This document shows positions 1 through 9,314 of a stretch of 64,000 bases of DNA, in pieces. The stretch comes from Bacterioplanes sanyensis (GTDB taxonomy: Bacteria; Pseudomonadota; Gammaproteobacteria; Pseudomonadales; Oceanobacteraceae): positions 294,772 through 358,771 of the forward strand of contig NZ_BMYY01000003.1 of assembly GCF_014652515.1 (NCBI RefSeq). Reading direction: 5' to 3'. Position 1 is the stretch's first letter; the number at the start of each line of letters is the position of its first letter. The notes beneath the pieces are model-generated. The model had not been told where the DNA came from. It saw nothing but the letters and a program-made list of their open reading frames with translations, and searched no databases. A program made the translations under genes and the position numbers.

Positions 1-468
1 CTGATGCAGATCAATGGTTAGCTGATAGCCTTCATTGGCCTCACATTGCTGAAATAAGCGATCCACAGCGGCTTCATTTAATACAATGGGCAGCAAGCCA
101 TTTTTAAAGCAATTGTTGTAAAAAATATCGGCAAAGCTGGGGGCAATCACTGCACGAAAGCCAAAATCGTCCAGCGCCCAGGGCGCATGTTCACGACTCG
201 AGCCGCAGCCAAAGTTCTCGCGCGCCAATAATACCGAGGCACCCTGATAGCGTGGCTGGTTTAACACAAAATCCGGATTTAACGGCCGCTGGCTGTTGTC
301 GGCATCGGGCTGGCCTTCATCCAAGTAACGCAATTCATCAAATAAATTCGGGCCAAAGCCGCTGCGTTTAATGGACTTTAAAAACTGCTTGGGAATGATC
401 ATGTCGGTATCGACATTGGCACGATCCATCGGCGCAACCAGGCCGGAATGCACAGTAAACTCTTTCAT
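1..468 (-). CDS. leuD: 3-isopropylmalate dehydratase small subunit, partial
   Basis: Small (swivel-domain) subunit of isopropylmalate isomerase, which with LeuC converts 2-isopropylmalate to 3-isopropylmalate in leucine synthesis in the cytoplasm. The 156 visible residues start MKEFTVHSG and contain the family signature [20 protein letters not shown], followed by the conserved [17 protein letters not shown] region. The start ATG at 468 is preceded by AGGAGTGATG, a good ribosome binding site. The C-terminal part runs off the left edge of the window (the family is usually about 200-215 residues). Only 11 bp separate it from the leuC stop, so the two are one transcript, leuC first. leuB often follows and may lie outside the window. 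Confidence 0.96.
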   Translation of the reverse strand, partial: MKEFTVHSGLVAPMDRANVDTDMIIPKQFLKSIKRSGFGPNLFDELRYLDEGQPDADNSQRPLNPDFVLNQPRYQGASVLLARENFGCGSSREHAPWALDDFGFRAVIAPSFADIFYNNCFKNGLLPIVLNEAAVDRLFQQCEANEGYQLTIDLHQ

Positions 469-479
469 CACATCACTCC

Positions 480-1898
480 TTAAAATTCGCGCACATCAAC
501 AAAATGACCGGCAATCGCTGCTGCTGCCGCCATCGCTGGGCTGACCAAATGGGTGCGCCCGCCATACCCCTGACGCCCTTCAAAATTACGATTCGACGTC
601 GACGCACAATGCTCACCGGCGCCGAGTTTGTCAGCATTCATAGCCAAGCACATAGAGCAACCCGGCTCACGCCATTCAAAACCCGCCGCGATAAAGACTT
701 TGTCCAAGCCCTCGGCTTCTGCCTGTTGCTTCACTAAACCCGAGCCTGGCACCACCAACGCCTGCTTGACCGTGGCAGCCACTTGGCGACCTTCAGCAAT
801 GGCAGCCGCGGCGCGCAAGTCTTCGATACGACTGTTGGTGCAAGAGCCGATAAATACTCGATCGAGATGAATGTCGGTAATTTTTTGTCCGCCTTTTAGC
901 CCCATGTATTCATGGGCTCGGCGAATGGCCAAGCGGGCGCTTTCATCACTGGCGTCGTCTTCACTCGGCACCACACCATCGACGGTAGTGACCATTTCTG
1001 GTGAAGTTCCCCAGGTGACTTGCGGCTTGATGTCGGCAGCATTGACCTCGACAACTTTGTCGAACTGCGCGTCGTCATCGGAGCGCAAATCCTGCCAAAC
1101 CGCCACCGCTTGCTCCCACATTTCACCTTGAGGCGCGTACGGACGACCTTTAATGTAAGCCGCGGTAATGTCATCGAATGCCACCATGCCAACGCGCGCG
1201 CCCGCTTCGATGGCCATGTTGCACATGGTCATGCGCCCTTCCATGCTCATGGCACGCACTGCGCTGCCGCCAAACTCCATGGCGTAACCGTTACCTCCAG
1301 CCGTACCTATGACACCGATCACATGCAGCACCACATCTTTGCCGGTGATACCCGCACCCAGTTCACCATCGATGCGAACCAACAGGTTTTTCATCTTGCG
1401 CTGAATCAGGCACTGGGTCGCCAGCACGTGCTCGACTTCCGATGTACCAATGCCATGCGCCAACGCTGCAAAAGCGCCATGGGTGGCGGTGTGAGAGTCA
1501 CCACACACCACTGTCATACCCGGCAAGGTCGCACCCTGCTCTGGACCAACCACATGCACAATGCCCTGGCGCACGTCGCCCATGGCAAATTCTTCGATAC
1601 CAAAGCTATCGCAGTTGTCATTCAGGGTTTTCACCTGGATGCGCGACACCGGATCTTGAATGCCATCAATGCCACTCAAGCGCTCCTCCGCCGTGGTGGG
1701 CACATTGTGATCGGGCGTGGCCAGATTGGCATCCAAGCGCCAAGGCTGGCGTCCGGCCAGACGCAACCCCTCGAAGGCTTGAGGTGACGTCACCTCGTGC
1801 AATAAGTGTCGGTCGATGTACAGCAAGGCGGTGCCATCATCGCGCTGCTTAACCACATGTTGCTGCCATAATTTGTCGTACAGAGTCTGTCCAGCCAT
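480..1898 (-). CDS. leuC: 3-isopropylmalate dehydratase large subunit
   Basis: Large [4Fe-4S] subunit of isopropylmalate isomerase (aconitase superfamily), working with LeuD in leucine synthesis. The 472-residue length fits the family. Visible signatures are [13 protein letters not shown] near the middle, [14 protein letters not shown] and [11 protein letters not shown], which carry the three cysteines that hold the iron-sulfur cluster. The ATG at 1898 ([10 protein letters not shown]) is chosen because GGGAG lies 5 bases upstream; a TTG at 1910 in the same frame would add four residues and has no advantage. It is the first gene of leuC-leuD and is divergent from a LysR regulator 105 bp away, a common arrangement in gammaproteobacteria that suggests control by that regulator. 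Confidence 0.97.
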   Translation of the reverse strand: MAGQTLYDKLWQQHVVKQRDDGTALLYIDRHLLHEVTSPQAFEGLRLAGRQPWRLDANLATPDHNVPTTAEERLSGIDGIQDPVSRIQVKTLNDNCDSFGIEEFAMGDVRQGIVHVVGPEQGATLPGMTVVCGDSHTATHGAFAALAHGIGTSEVEHVLATQCLIQRKMKNLLVRIDGELGAGITGKDVVLHVIGVIGTAGGNGYAMEFGGSAVRAMSMEGRMTMCNMAIEAGARVGMVAFDDITAAYIKGRPYAPQGEMWEQAVAVWQDLRSDDDAQFDKVVEVNAADIKPQVTWGTSPEMVTTVDGVVPSEDDASDESARLAIRRAHEYMGLKGGQKITDIHLDRVFIGSCTNSRIEDLRAAAAIAEGRQVAATVKQALVVPGSGLVKQQAEAEGLDKVFIAAGFEWREPGCSMCLAMNADKLGAGEHCASTSNRNFEGRQGYGGRTHLVSPAMAAAAAIAGHFVDVREF

Positions 1899-2003
1899 GG
1901 TTGCTCCCAATGTCTCTCGTCATCACAGTGAAGGGACTATACGCCAGCTAAAAAACAACATAAATTCATATTTCTCCTTCATTGGATTCCCAAGAGGAAT
2001 AAT

Positions 2004-2873
2004 ATGGACACTCAAGCCCTGCGCGCCTTTGTTGCCGTCGCCGAGCAGCACTCGTTTTCGTTGGCAGCGGAAGCGTTGCACCTGACGCAATCCGCCGTCA
2101 GCAAACGCGTGCAGCAACTGGAGCAACAGCTCGACTGCACACTGTTCGACCGACATAACCGCACCATCAGCCTGACTGAGAGCGGACACACCCTGCTGCC
2201 CAAAGCACAGAACATATTGGCGCTGATGGAGGACACGCGCATTGCCGTCGCTAACTTGTCGACAGGGGTCAGCGGCCGCTTGGCTCTGGCCACCAGCCAT
2301 CACATCGGCTTGCATCGATTGCCACCTTTTTTGCGAGAACTCAGCCACCAGTACCCGCAAGTCGATACACAGCTCGCGTTCATGGGCTCCGAGCACGCCT
2401 ACCAAGCCGTACAACAACGTCAAGTAGAGCTGGCATTAACCACGTTGGCGCAAACACCGCCCACCGGCATCAGCCAACAACCGATATGGCAGGACCCGCT
2501 GCTGTGCGTCTGCAGCCCGCAGCATCCGCTGGCCAAGCAAAGCATTACTGGCCTTAAGCAGCTAAGCCAGCACCCAGCCATTTTGCCTGAACCCAACACC
2601 ACCACCTTCGAGTTAGTGGCTCAGGTGTTTCGTCAGCAGGGCTTAACCGTGCAAGCCCCGATGCCCACTAACTACTTGGAAACCATCAAAATGATGGTAT
2701 CTGTTGGCTTGGGGTGGAGTTTGTTGCCAGCGACCATGGTCGACGAGCAACTGCACGTACTGCCCTGGCCGGCACAGCCGTTGGAGCGTCAGCTGGGGCT
2801 GGTGTATTTGCAGCAACGCACATTGAGCAATGCCGCCCGAGCTTTTGTGACTTTACTGACAAATGCAAATTGA
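2004..2873 (+). CDS. LysR-family transcriptional regulator
   Basis: DNA-binding regulator of 289 residues. Residues 1-60 form the LysR winged helix-turn-helix (MDTQALRAFVAVAEQHSF, then the LTQSAVSKRVQQLEQQL recognition region). The rest is the two-lobed LysR effector-binding domain (GRLALATSHHIGLHRLPPFL onward). GAGGAATAAT precedes the ATG. Its position, divergent from leuC, suggests that it regulates leuCD and itself, with a leucine-pathway intermediate as likely coinducer; this is inferred from position only. Close relatives beside leuC occur in pseudomonads and marine gammaproteobacteria. The effector cannot be read from sequence. Confidence 0.9.
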   Translation: MDTQALRAFVAVAEQHSFSLAAEALHLTQSAVSKRVQQLEQQLDCTLFDRHNRTISLTESGHTLLPKAQNILALMEDTRIAVANLSTGVSGRLALATSHHIGLHRLPPFLRELSHQYPQVDTQLAFMGSEHAYQAVQQRQVELALTTLAQTPPTGISQQPIWQDPLLCVCSPQHPLAKQSITGLKQLSQHPAILPEPNTTTFELVAQVFRQQGLTVQAPMPTNYLETIKMMVSVGLGWSLLPATMVDEQLHVLPWPAQPLERQLGLVYLQQRTLSNAARAFVTLLTNAN

Positions 2874-2924
2874 CACACAACAATGTCACCATGGGCCAGT
2901 CACGCTAGGCTGAGCATTAACACA

Positions 2925-2942
2925 CAGTGACGTCGATCACGC
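2925..2942. promoter_or_regulatory. CRP/Vfr-like binding site upstream of uspE
   Basis: The spacer between the LysR gene and uspE contains GTGA-CGTCGA-TCAC, which matches the two core half-sites of the CRP/Vfr consensus (TGTGA-N6-TCACA). Its centre is about 55 bp upstream of the uspE ATG, a position compatible with activation. The outer bases do not match the consensus, and one such core can arise by chance. Confidence 0.35.
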
Positions 2943-2988
2943 TCTCTTATTGACGCAGCAGCCGCTAAGACGGCACCTAGGAGATACC

Positions 2989-3909
2989 ATGCTGGATATC
3001 AATCATATTTTGGTGGTCATGGATAATGAGCACTTACAGCAACACGCCCTCGATCGGGCTCTTTGGTTGGCAAAGGCACTGCAAGCCGATCTCACTCTAC
3101 TGACCGCCACTTACGAATCTTATTGTGAAGATGAGTCGTCAATTGATATTGAAACTCGCCAACGCATTCGCGAAGCCTTAATCAATAAATCCACTGCCTG
3201 GATCGAGAGCTTTATTGACGAGGACATCGAAGTGCAGGTTCGCACCGAAGTGCACTGGCAAAAACACCTGCACGATGCAGTGATTGACTCCATGCGCCAC
3301 CAAGAATACGACTTGGTCATCAAGGGCACTCAGCCACACTCCATTGTCGACCGTTTGTTTACTCATACCGACTGGAACCTACTGCGTCATTGCCCCGCAC
3401 CTGTATTGCTGGTGAAAAATAGCCAGCCTTGGAAGCACAACCGCGTGCTCGCCTCCATTGACGCCACTTCCACCGACGACGGTCACGTCATTATTAATGA
3501 CAATATTTTGTCCTACGCCGAGCATTTGGCCGATCATTTTGAAACCGACCTCCACCTTGCCAACGCTTACCCACTGGTGTCTGTCGCCTTTGCCATGGTG
3601 CCTGAAGTCACCGCACCGGATGACATTCAGCGCTACATTCTGGAGCAGCACCAAGAGGCGTGTGGTGATTGGGCGCGCAAATTCAACATCAATGACGACC
3701 ATGTGCACATTGACGAAGGCGATGCCGACGATGTGATTGCGCGTTTCGCCCATGAACTAGAAGCCGACTTGGTCGTGGTGGGCACCGTTGGCCGCGAAGG
3801 GTTGGCCGGTGTGTTACTGGGCAACACCGCCGAGCAATTGGTCGACAAGGTCAATTGCGATGTATTGGTGATTAAGCCAGACGATGGCGTCAAGCCAGAC
3901 GCCGACTGA
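2989..3909 (+). CDS. uspE: Universal stress protein UspE (tandem Usp domains)
   Basis: Cytoplasmic tandem universal stress protein of 306 residues, close in length and order to E. coli UspE (about 316). The first Usp domain spans roughly residues 1-140 (ILVVMDNE start, LRHCPAPVLLVKN end). The second spans about 150-300 and ends with the nucleotide-binding signature VVGTVGREGLAGVLLGNTAE followed by CDVLVIKPD. The G-2x-G-9x-G(S/N) loop suggests that the second domain can bind ATP. The ATG at 2989 is chosen because CCTAGGAGATACC precedes it; an upstream in-frame ATG at 2950 has no ribosome site and adds a non-conserved extension. A CRP-like site lies upstream. The stop overlaps the next start by one base (TGATG), so the next gene is coupled to it. 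Confidence 0.93.
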   Translation: MLDINHILVVMDNEHLQQHALDRALWLAKALQADLTLLTATYESYCEDESSIDIETRQRIREALINKSTAWIESFIDEDIEVQVRTEVHWQKHLHDAVIDSMRHQEYDLVIKGTQPHSIVDRLFTHTDWNLLRHCPAPVLLVKNSQPWKHNRVLASIDATSTDDGHVIINDNILSYAEHLADHFETDLHLANAYPLVSVAFAMVPEVTAPDDIQRYILEQHQEACGDWARKFNINDDHVHIDEGDADDVIARFAHELEADLVVVGTVGREGLAGVLLGNTAEQLVDKVNCDVLVIKPDDGVKPDAD

Positions 3910-4361
3910 TGCGTAACCTAACCTTACTGGCTCACACGCCGTCGCCTAACCTGCAACGTCTGGCGACGGCAATACTCGATGCCGCCGGCGAGGCAGACAT
4001 CCATGTCAGCCAGCTGGCCCCCTTGCAAGCCGGCCCAGAAGCCGCCTTAAACGCCGATGCAATCATAGTGTTAACGCCAGAAAACCTCGGCTACATGAGC
4101 GGCGCTCTAAAAGACTGGTTTGATCGCTGTTACTACGCCTGCTTAGATCACACCCAAGGCACACCCATCGCCGCCGTAGTGCGTGCAGGCCATGACGGTA
4201 CTGGCACTTGCCGTGCTCTGGAAACCATGGCGACCGGATTACGATGGCGCTGGGTGCAAGCACCACTGGTGTTAAAAGGTAATTGGCAGGAAGGGTTCGT
4301 CACCCAAGCAAGTGAGCTGGGCCAAGCCATGGGCTTGGCCCTAGAGCAAGGCATTATTTAA
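3909..4361 (+). CDS. NAD(P)H-dependent FMN reductase-like flavoprotein
   Basis: Flavodoxin-fold protein of 150 residues related to NADPH-dependent FMN reductases and WrbA-like flavoproteins. It has the N-terminal strand and phosphate-binding loop (LLAHTPSPNLQRLA) and the motif LTPENLGYMSGALKDWFDR, which in this superfamily binds FMN and shapes the active site. It probably reduces quinones or flavins in the cytoplasm, but no substrate can be assigned. It starts on the last base of the uspE stop, so translation is coupled. Its last 8 bases overlap the 3' end of the convergent prpE. Confidence 0.8.
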   Translation: MRNLTLLAHTPSPNLQRLATAILDAAGEADIHVSQLAPLQAGPEAALNADAIIVLTPENLGYMSGALKDWFDRCYYACLDHTQGTPIAAVVRAGHDGTGTCRALETMATGLRWRWVQAPLVLKGNWQEGFVTQASELGQAMGLALEQGII

Positions 4362-6237
4362 GCGGCCGCAGCACCTCTTCGATCTCTTGCAGGCAAGTCG
4401 GATCATCAATGGTGGAAGGCGGCTGATATTCCTCACCGTTGGCAATGTTGCGCAATACCTTGCGCAAAATCTTGCCGGAACGCGTTTTCGGCAAACGCGA
4501 CACCACCACGGCCTGTTTAAAGCTGGCCACCGCACCAATGCTTTGCCGCACACGATCGACCAGCTGCTGGCGCAGCTCATCTTCTTCAATGTGAACGCCG
4601 TCTTTGAGCAGGATTAACCCTAACGGCTCTTCGCCTTTTAACTCACTGTGACGGCCAATCACGGCACATTCAGCCACAGCATCATGGCCGGCCACCACCT
4701 CTTCCATTTCACCGGTCGACAAGCGATGACCGGCCACATTGATGATGTCGTCGGTGCGCCCAAGCACGAACAAATAGTTGTCTTCATCCAACATACCGCC
4801 GTCACCGCTGACGTAGTAACCCGGATACGTGTTGAGATAGCCATTTATAAAGCGCTCATGATTGCCCCAAATGGTGGGCAAGCAACCCGGAGGCAAGGGA
4901 AGGCGAAGAGCAATGCTGCCTTGCTCGCCCCGCGCTACTGGCAAACCCTGGGCATCCAATATTTGCACGTCAAAGCCGGGCGACGGCCGAGTGACGGAAC
5001 CCGCTTTAGGCTGCGCCGGCTCCAAACCCATATGATTGCCAGCAATGGCCCAGCCGGTCTCGGTTTGCCACCAATGATCGACAATCGGCTTTTGCAAATG
5101 CTGTTTGACCCAATCGTAAGTCGGCGGGTCAAGGCGCTCACCGGCCATAAAAACAGTCGCCAACGCAGATAAATCGTACTGTTTGGCCAGCAGGCAATCA
5201 GGGTCCTCTTTGCGAATCGCGCGAAAGGCCGTGGGAGCGGCAAAAATGCCCTTCACACCGTAATCCGCACATACGCGCCAGAAGGCGCCGGCATCCGGAG
5301 TCTTAACCGGCTTGCCTTCATACACCAAGGTGGTGCACCCGCGAATAAGCGGGGCATACACAATGTAGGAGTGGCCCACCACCCAGCCCACATCCGACGC
5401 CGCCCAAAACACATCGCCCGGATGCATGTCGTACACCGTCGCCATGCTGTAGTTCATTGCCACGGCATGACCGCCGTTATCACGCACCACGCCTTTGGGC
5501 TTGCCGGTAGTGCCCGAGGTGTAAAGCACATACAAAGGATCGGTTGCCATCACAGGAGTACAATCGGCGGGCTGTGATTGCTTGACCAAACGCTGCCAGT
5601 CTAAATCACGCTGAGGCAACAGCTCACACTCACATTCAGGTCTTTGCAGGATCAAGCAGCGATTGGGCTTGTGCCGTGCCAGCTGTATGGCGTCATCTAA
5701 AATCGGCTTGTATGCGATGACTCGATCCACCTCAATACCGCAAGACGCCGACAGCACCACTTTCGGCTCGGCATCATCAATGCGAATTGCTAACTCGTGC
5801 GCGGCAAAACCACCAAATACCACCGAATGCACCGCCCCTAAACGCGCACAGGCCAGCATCGCCATCACCGCCTCGGGAATCATCGGCATATAAATGACCA
5901 CCCGATCGCCCTTGTCCACTCCCATATCGCGTAAGGCCCCAGCCAACACCGCAACCCGCTCGGTCAGCTCGCTGTAGCTAAAGCGCGCCGTTTGCTGCGT
6001 TACCGGCGAATCGTAAATCAGCGCCGTTTGCTCACCACGACCATTGAGCACGTGATGATCAAGGGCCAAATAGGCGGTATTAAGCTCGCCATCGACGAAC
6101 CAGCGATCAATGCCATGTTCGTCTTTGGCGAGGATCTTGGTAGGCGGCTTAAACCAATGAATGGCATCGGCCTGCTGCTGCCAAAACAGCTCAGGGGTAT
6201 CGATCGATGCCTGGTACTCACTCTGGTATGTCATCAT
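4354..6237 (-). CDS. prpE: Propionyl-CoA synthetase (AMP-forming)
   Basis: AMP-forming acyl-CoA ligase of 627 residues that activates propionate to propionyl-CoA. An N-terminal ACAS_N segment (YQASIDTPELFWQQQADAIHW) is followed by the AMP-binding core with the P-loop-like YTSGTTGKPKGVVRDNGGHA. Further on come the WWQTETGWAI A5 motif and the C-terminal adenylation lid with the catalytic lysine in KTRSGKILRKVL. The RDNGGHAVA and PTAFRAIRKED segments are typical of PrpE rather than acetyl-CoA synthetase, though acetate activation cannot be excluded. GGGAG precedes two adjacent ATGs (6237 and 6234), and either could serve. No prpBCD genes are in the window, so it appears to be a stand-alone scavenging enzyme. 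Confidence 0.88.
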   Translation of the reverse strand: MMTYQSEYQASIDTPELFWQQQADAIHWFKPPTKILAKDEHGIDRWFVDGELNTAYLALDHHVLNGRGEQTALIYDSPVTQQTARFSYSELTERVAVLAGALRDMGVDKGDRVVIYMPMIPEAVMAMLACARLGAVHSVVFGGFAAHELAIRIDDAEPKVVLSASCGIEVDRVIAYKPILDDAIQLARHKPNRCLILQRPECECELLPQRDLDWQRLVKQSQPADCTPVMATDPLYVLYTSGTTGKPKGVVRDNGGHAVAMNYSMATVYDMHPGDVFWAASDVGWVVGHSYIVYAPLIRGCTTLVYEGKPVKTPDAGAFWRVCADYGVKGIFAAPTAFRAIRKEDPDCLLAKQYDLSALATVFMAGERLDPPTYDWVKQHLQKPIVDHWWQTETGWAIAGNHMGLEPAQPKAGSVTRPSPGFDVQILDAQGLPVARGEQGSIALRLPLPPGCLPTIWGNHERFINGYLNTYPGYYVSGDGGMLDEDNYLFVLGRTDDIINVAGHRLSTGEMEEVVAGHDAVAECAVIGRHSELKGEEPLGLILLKDGVHIEEDELRQQLVDRVRQSIGAVASFKQAVVVSRLPKTRSGKILRKVLRNIANGEEYQPPSTIDDPTCLQEIEEVLRPLK

Positions 6238-6495
6238 TATTCTCCCAGCGAAATCAGCTACCGCTCAGCGGCCGGCGTAAGTACGCCAATAGCTCCACCA
6301 TAGAGCAGCCGCTTTCGGCAGTTCTATTCGACCAAGGGTGATGCCACTATGGTCGCAAGGCAGCGATTATGGCTAGGGCGACTCATCGGCAAAAAAACCG
6401 CATAAACTGACCAATCAGAGGCAAAGATGACGTTTTGTTAACTGTTCGACGGCTACTGACTACTTTCTTTCCTAGACTGCAACTAATCCCCTTAC

Positions 6496-7425
6496 ATGGA
6501 CATCAATATGGCTACTCACAGCGCTCACACCACCGTTGCCGAAGCACTCTACGACCCAGAGCTTACTGCCATCATTGAGCATGCGGTTGAGCGTCAATGG
6601 CTGTTTCCGGCAGCTTTACACATTGAGGGGCTTAGCAGCCAGAAGTCTGGCCAGCAGCGTTTTTATCGGGTGCAAACACAAGCCGGGGCGTTTTTTATCA
6701 AACGCCACCGTGCCAGCAACCTAGCGGTGTACCAAGCCGAAGCCCAAGCCCTAGAAACCATTCGCCGCAGCCAAACACTGGCCACCTGCGCCCCACTGGC
6801 CTGCGCCACATTGGGCGATCACAGCTATCTCATTCTGGAGTTCTTACCCATGGTCATGGGCGGCGATTGGCTGAGTGCGGGCCAGCAGCTGGCGCAAATG
6901 CATCGTCACACCGATGAGCAAGGCTACGGCTTTGACGTTACCACCTACTGTGGCTCTACCCCGCAAGACAATCGCTGGCAAAGCAGCTGGGCCGATTTTT
7001 TTATTGAGCAGCGCTTGCAGCCCTTACTGGCCACCCTAGCTCGTCAAGGCATTCATTTTGCCGAGCAAGACCTTGCACTTAGCCGCGCAGCGGAGCTGTT
7101 AAAAAACCATCAGCCTAAGCCAAGCCTACTGCATGGCGATTTGTGGTCTGGCAACATAGGGTTCAACCCAGACAAAGACATGGCTTATGCCGTGGTATTC
7201 GACCCCTCCAGCTACTACGGCGATTTGGAAACCGACCTCGCCATGACCGAACTGTTTGGCCGCTTCCCGCAGCGCTTTTATGACGGCTACGCCTCGATGG
7301 CGGAGGTGGATGCCGGCTACGAGCAGCGCCGACCGCTGTACCAGCTGTATCACACTTTGAATCACAGCGTGCTGTTTGGCGGTGCCTACATAGAACACAG
7401 CCGTGAACTTATGACCTTGCTGTAA
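6496..7425 (+). CDS. Fructosamine kinase family protein
   Basis: Aminoglycoside-phosphotransferase-fold kinase of 309 residues in the fructosamine/ketosamine-3-kinase family. Such enzymes phosphorylate the sugar of glycated amines so that the adduct falls apart (deglycation). The ATP-binding lysine region is FFIKRHRASNLAVYQAEA, the catalytic loop is LLHGDLWSGNIGF, and the metal-binding segment is VVFDPSSYYGDLETDLAM. Length and motif spacing fit the family. No strong ribosome site precedes the first ATG (6496); the second in-frame ATG at 6508 has a GGA about 7 bases upstream and is an alternative. It stands alone, preceded by a 258-bp spacer divergent from prpE in which no regulatory signal was found. 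Confidence 0.88.
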   Translation: MDINMATHSAHTTVAEALYDPELTAIIEHAVERQWLFPAALHIEGLSSQKSGQQRFYRVQTQAGAFFIKRHRASNLAVYQAEAQALETIRRSQTLATCAPLACATLGDHSYLILEFLPMVMGGDWLSAGQQLAQMHRHTDEQGYGFDVTTYCGSTPQDNRWQSSWADFFIEQRLQPLLATLARQGIHFAEQDLALSRAAELLKNHQPKPSLLHGDLWSGNIGFNPDKDMAYAVVFDPSSYYGDLETDLAMTELFGRFPQRFYDGYASMAEVDAGYEQRRPLYQLYHTLNHSVLFGGAYIEHSRELMTLL

Positions 7426-7587
7426 CCTAAACCGCAGGCACTCGCTTTCTTATGCGAGAAAACCAACTCCGCAATAGATAACGGTATAAAACCTTGGTGC
7501 AAAGAAAGCGGCGCTCGGCCGCTTTGGGGAACCTCTACAAACTCGAAGGCGAGCTTCTTGCAGGCAAAGGCTCACCTTGCTTCTTTG

Positions 7588-8226
7588 CTATGGGTTTAAA
7601 CGCTGCTTAACCCACTGCTCGCCGTTTTGAACGTACTCCAACCGATCATGTAAGCGATGCGCACCGCCTTGCCAGAACTCCATGCGCTGTGGACGCACGC
7701 GATAACCGCCCCAGTAATCCGGCAGCGGCACTTGTTGGCCTTCAAAGCGCTCCCGCACCGCCTCAAACGATTGCTCCAGTGCTGCGCGGTCGGCAATCGG
7801 TCGGCTTTGCTGCGACGCCCAAGCACCCAGTTGGCTGTCGCGTGGGCGCGAGTGAAAATACTGCTCCGAGTCACTGCGCGGCAGTTTTTCAACCCGCCCT
7901 TGTATTTGCACCTGACGCTCTTTTTCCAGCCAGAAAAAATGCAAGCACGCCAAACCATCATCGCCCAGGTGCTGACCTTTATGGCTGTCGTAGTTAGTAA
8001 AAAAGACGAAGCCTTGTGGGTCATAGGCTTTTAACAACAACACTCGCTGCCAGGGCTGCCCCTGAGCATCTACGGTCGCCACCGTCATAATGTTCGGCTC
8101 CAGCGGATCACTGGCGCGATAATCTTCGAACCAAGCATGAAATTGCGTCAGCGGGTCCGCCGCCGCCGTAGCTTCGTCCAAACGGCCTTGGGTGTACTCA
8201 CGGCGCACATCCCATAAATCGACCAT
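7588..8226 (-). CDS. pdxH: Pyridoxamine 5'-phosphate oxidase
   Basis: FMN-dependent oxidase of 212 residues that makes pyridoxal 5'-phosphate from pyridoxine or pyridoxamine phosphate. Characteristic segments are YDPQGFVFFTNYDSHKGQ, FFWLEKERQVQIQGRVEKL (FMN and substrate contacts), SRPRDSQLGAWASQQS and the C-terminal WGGYRVRPQRMEFWQGG with HRLHDR. The length is the usual one. AGAGGAGAAGGTT precedes the ATG. It lies 66 bp downstream of the menA-like gene in the same direction, so the two could share a transcript. A 162-bp spacer beyond its stop holds only a weak GC hairpin (AAAGCGGC arms at 7505-7525) without a clear T-run. Confidence 0.96.
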   Translation of the reverse strand: MVDLWDVRREYTQGRLDEATAAADPLTQFHAWFEDYRASDPLEPNIMTVATVDAQGQPWQRVLLLKAYDPQGFVFFTNYDSHKGQHLGDDGLACLHFFWLEKERQVQIQGRVEKLPRSDSEQYFHSRPRDSQLGAWASQQSRPIADRAALEQSFEAVRERFEGQQVPLPDYWGGYRVRPQRMEFWQGGAHRLHDRLEYVQNGEQWVKQRLNP

Positions 8227-8292
8227 AACCTTCTCCTCTCAATGATATTGGCAATAGAGTAACAACCTGCATTGCGCGCCCGCTGATGCAAA

Positions 8293-9258
8293 TCAGGAAG
8301 CGTGACGCACAACCAGCTCAACCGCCGCCGCAACAGCAAACGCCAACGTCAGTGCCGCCGTCTGCGCCAACTGCGTATTTAGACTGACACCGCGGCGCAC
8401 AGCAATCAGGTAACTGAGCCTCACCGCCTGAGCCACCACCCACACCCACAGCCCAGTCGATAACAGCCTCTGCGCCAGGGTTAAATCGCCATCCGGCAGT
8501 GTCCACTCCACCACCAGCCACTGCAGCGCCACTGGCACCAGCAGCAACCAGCGATACAAGCCCTCAGCCCGCAGTTCACCCAGCCGAACCGCCAGCGTAT
8601 GCTTTCCAGCGGCCGCGTCTGAAGTTAAATCGCGAACATTATTGACCAGCATAATGGCAGCCGTCAGCAGTCCCATTTGCGTTGCCGCTACCCAGACAAC
8701 GGCGGGCAGCTGCCCTTGCTGCAGATGATAACCACCGGCCACCGCCACCAAGCCAAAAAAGACAAACACTGTTGCCTCACCCAAAGCGTGAGATGCCAGC
8801 GGCCAAGGCCCTGCACTGTAAGCCAGCAGTGCCAACAAACTGGCCACACCCAAACCCAAATACAGCCAGCCGCCGTACCACACCAAATAGCTGCCGCACA
8901 CCAGCGCCAGCGCCAGCACCACCACCAACCCCAGCTTGAGCTGCCAGGGCTTGAGCCAGCCCTGCGCCACCACACGCTTGGGGCCTAGGCGGCCAGCGCC
9001 ATCGACCCCCGCCTGATAATCGAACACATCGTTAGCGAAGTTCACCGCCACTTGCAGCAGCACGGCACACAGCAGAATCATCCCCGCCAATGGCCAGTCA
9101 AACCAGCCTTGCCCAGCATGAGCATGCGCCCAGGCCAACGTCTGACCCAACAACACCGGCGCCAACGCCGCCGGCAGGGTTTTGGGTCGCATGGCGCGCC
9201 ACCAGACCTTCCACCCCTGTGGCGGTCTTGATGTTTCTGTGCCATTTGCCTGGCTCAC
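8293..9258 (-). CDS. menA: 1,4-dihydroxy-2-naphthoate polyprenyltransferase-like (UbiA family)
   Basis: Integral membrane prenyltransferase of 321 residues. In MenA this activity attaches the isoprenoid tail to dihydroxynaphthoate during menaquinone synthesis. Eight or nine hydrophobic helices are visible. The first Asp-rich motif is NFANDVFDYQAGVD, with the following GPKRVVAQG typical of MenA, and the second is NNVRDLTSDAAAGKHTLAVR. Translation starts at GTG 9258, because AGGAG lies 9 bases upstream and the N-terminal WWRAMRPKTLPAALAPVLLG matches MenA. No other men genes are in the window, and many marine gammaproteobacteria rely on ubiquinone, so the physiological quinone is inferred from the family only. 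Confidence 0.85.
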   Translation of the reverse strand: MSQANGTETSRPPQGWKVWWRAMRPKTLPAALAPVLLGQTLAWAHAHAGQGWFDWPLAGMILLCAVLLQVAVNFANDVFDYQAGVDGAGRLGPKRVVAQGWLKPWQLKLGLVVVLALALVCGSYLVWYGGWLYLGLGVASLLALLAYSAGPWPLASHALGEATVFVFFGLVAVAGGYHLQQGQLPAVVWVAATQMGLLTAAIMLVNNVRDLTSDAAAGKHTLAVRLGELRAEGLYRWLLLVPVALQWLVVEWTLPDGDLTLAQRLLSTGLWVWVVAQAVRLSYLIAVRRGVSLNTQLAQTAALTLAFAVAAAVELVVRHAS

Positions 9259-9314
9259 TCTGGCTGTCTCCTTTGCTAAGATAGCGCCCTCCGATTTTTG
9301 CTAAAGGCGCATTC

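Noticed and set aside
1020..1787. 255-residue open frame on the plus strand
   Set aside because: It lies entirely inside leuC on the opposite strand; its His/Arg-rich product has no ribosome site or recognisable domain, while leuC is certain.
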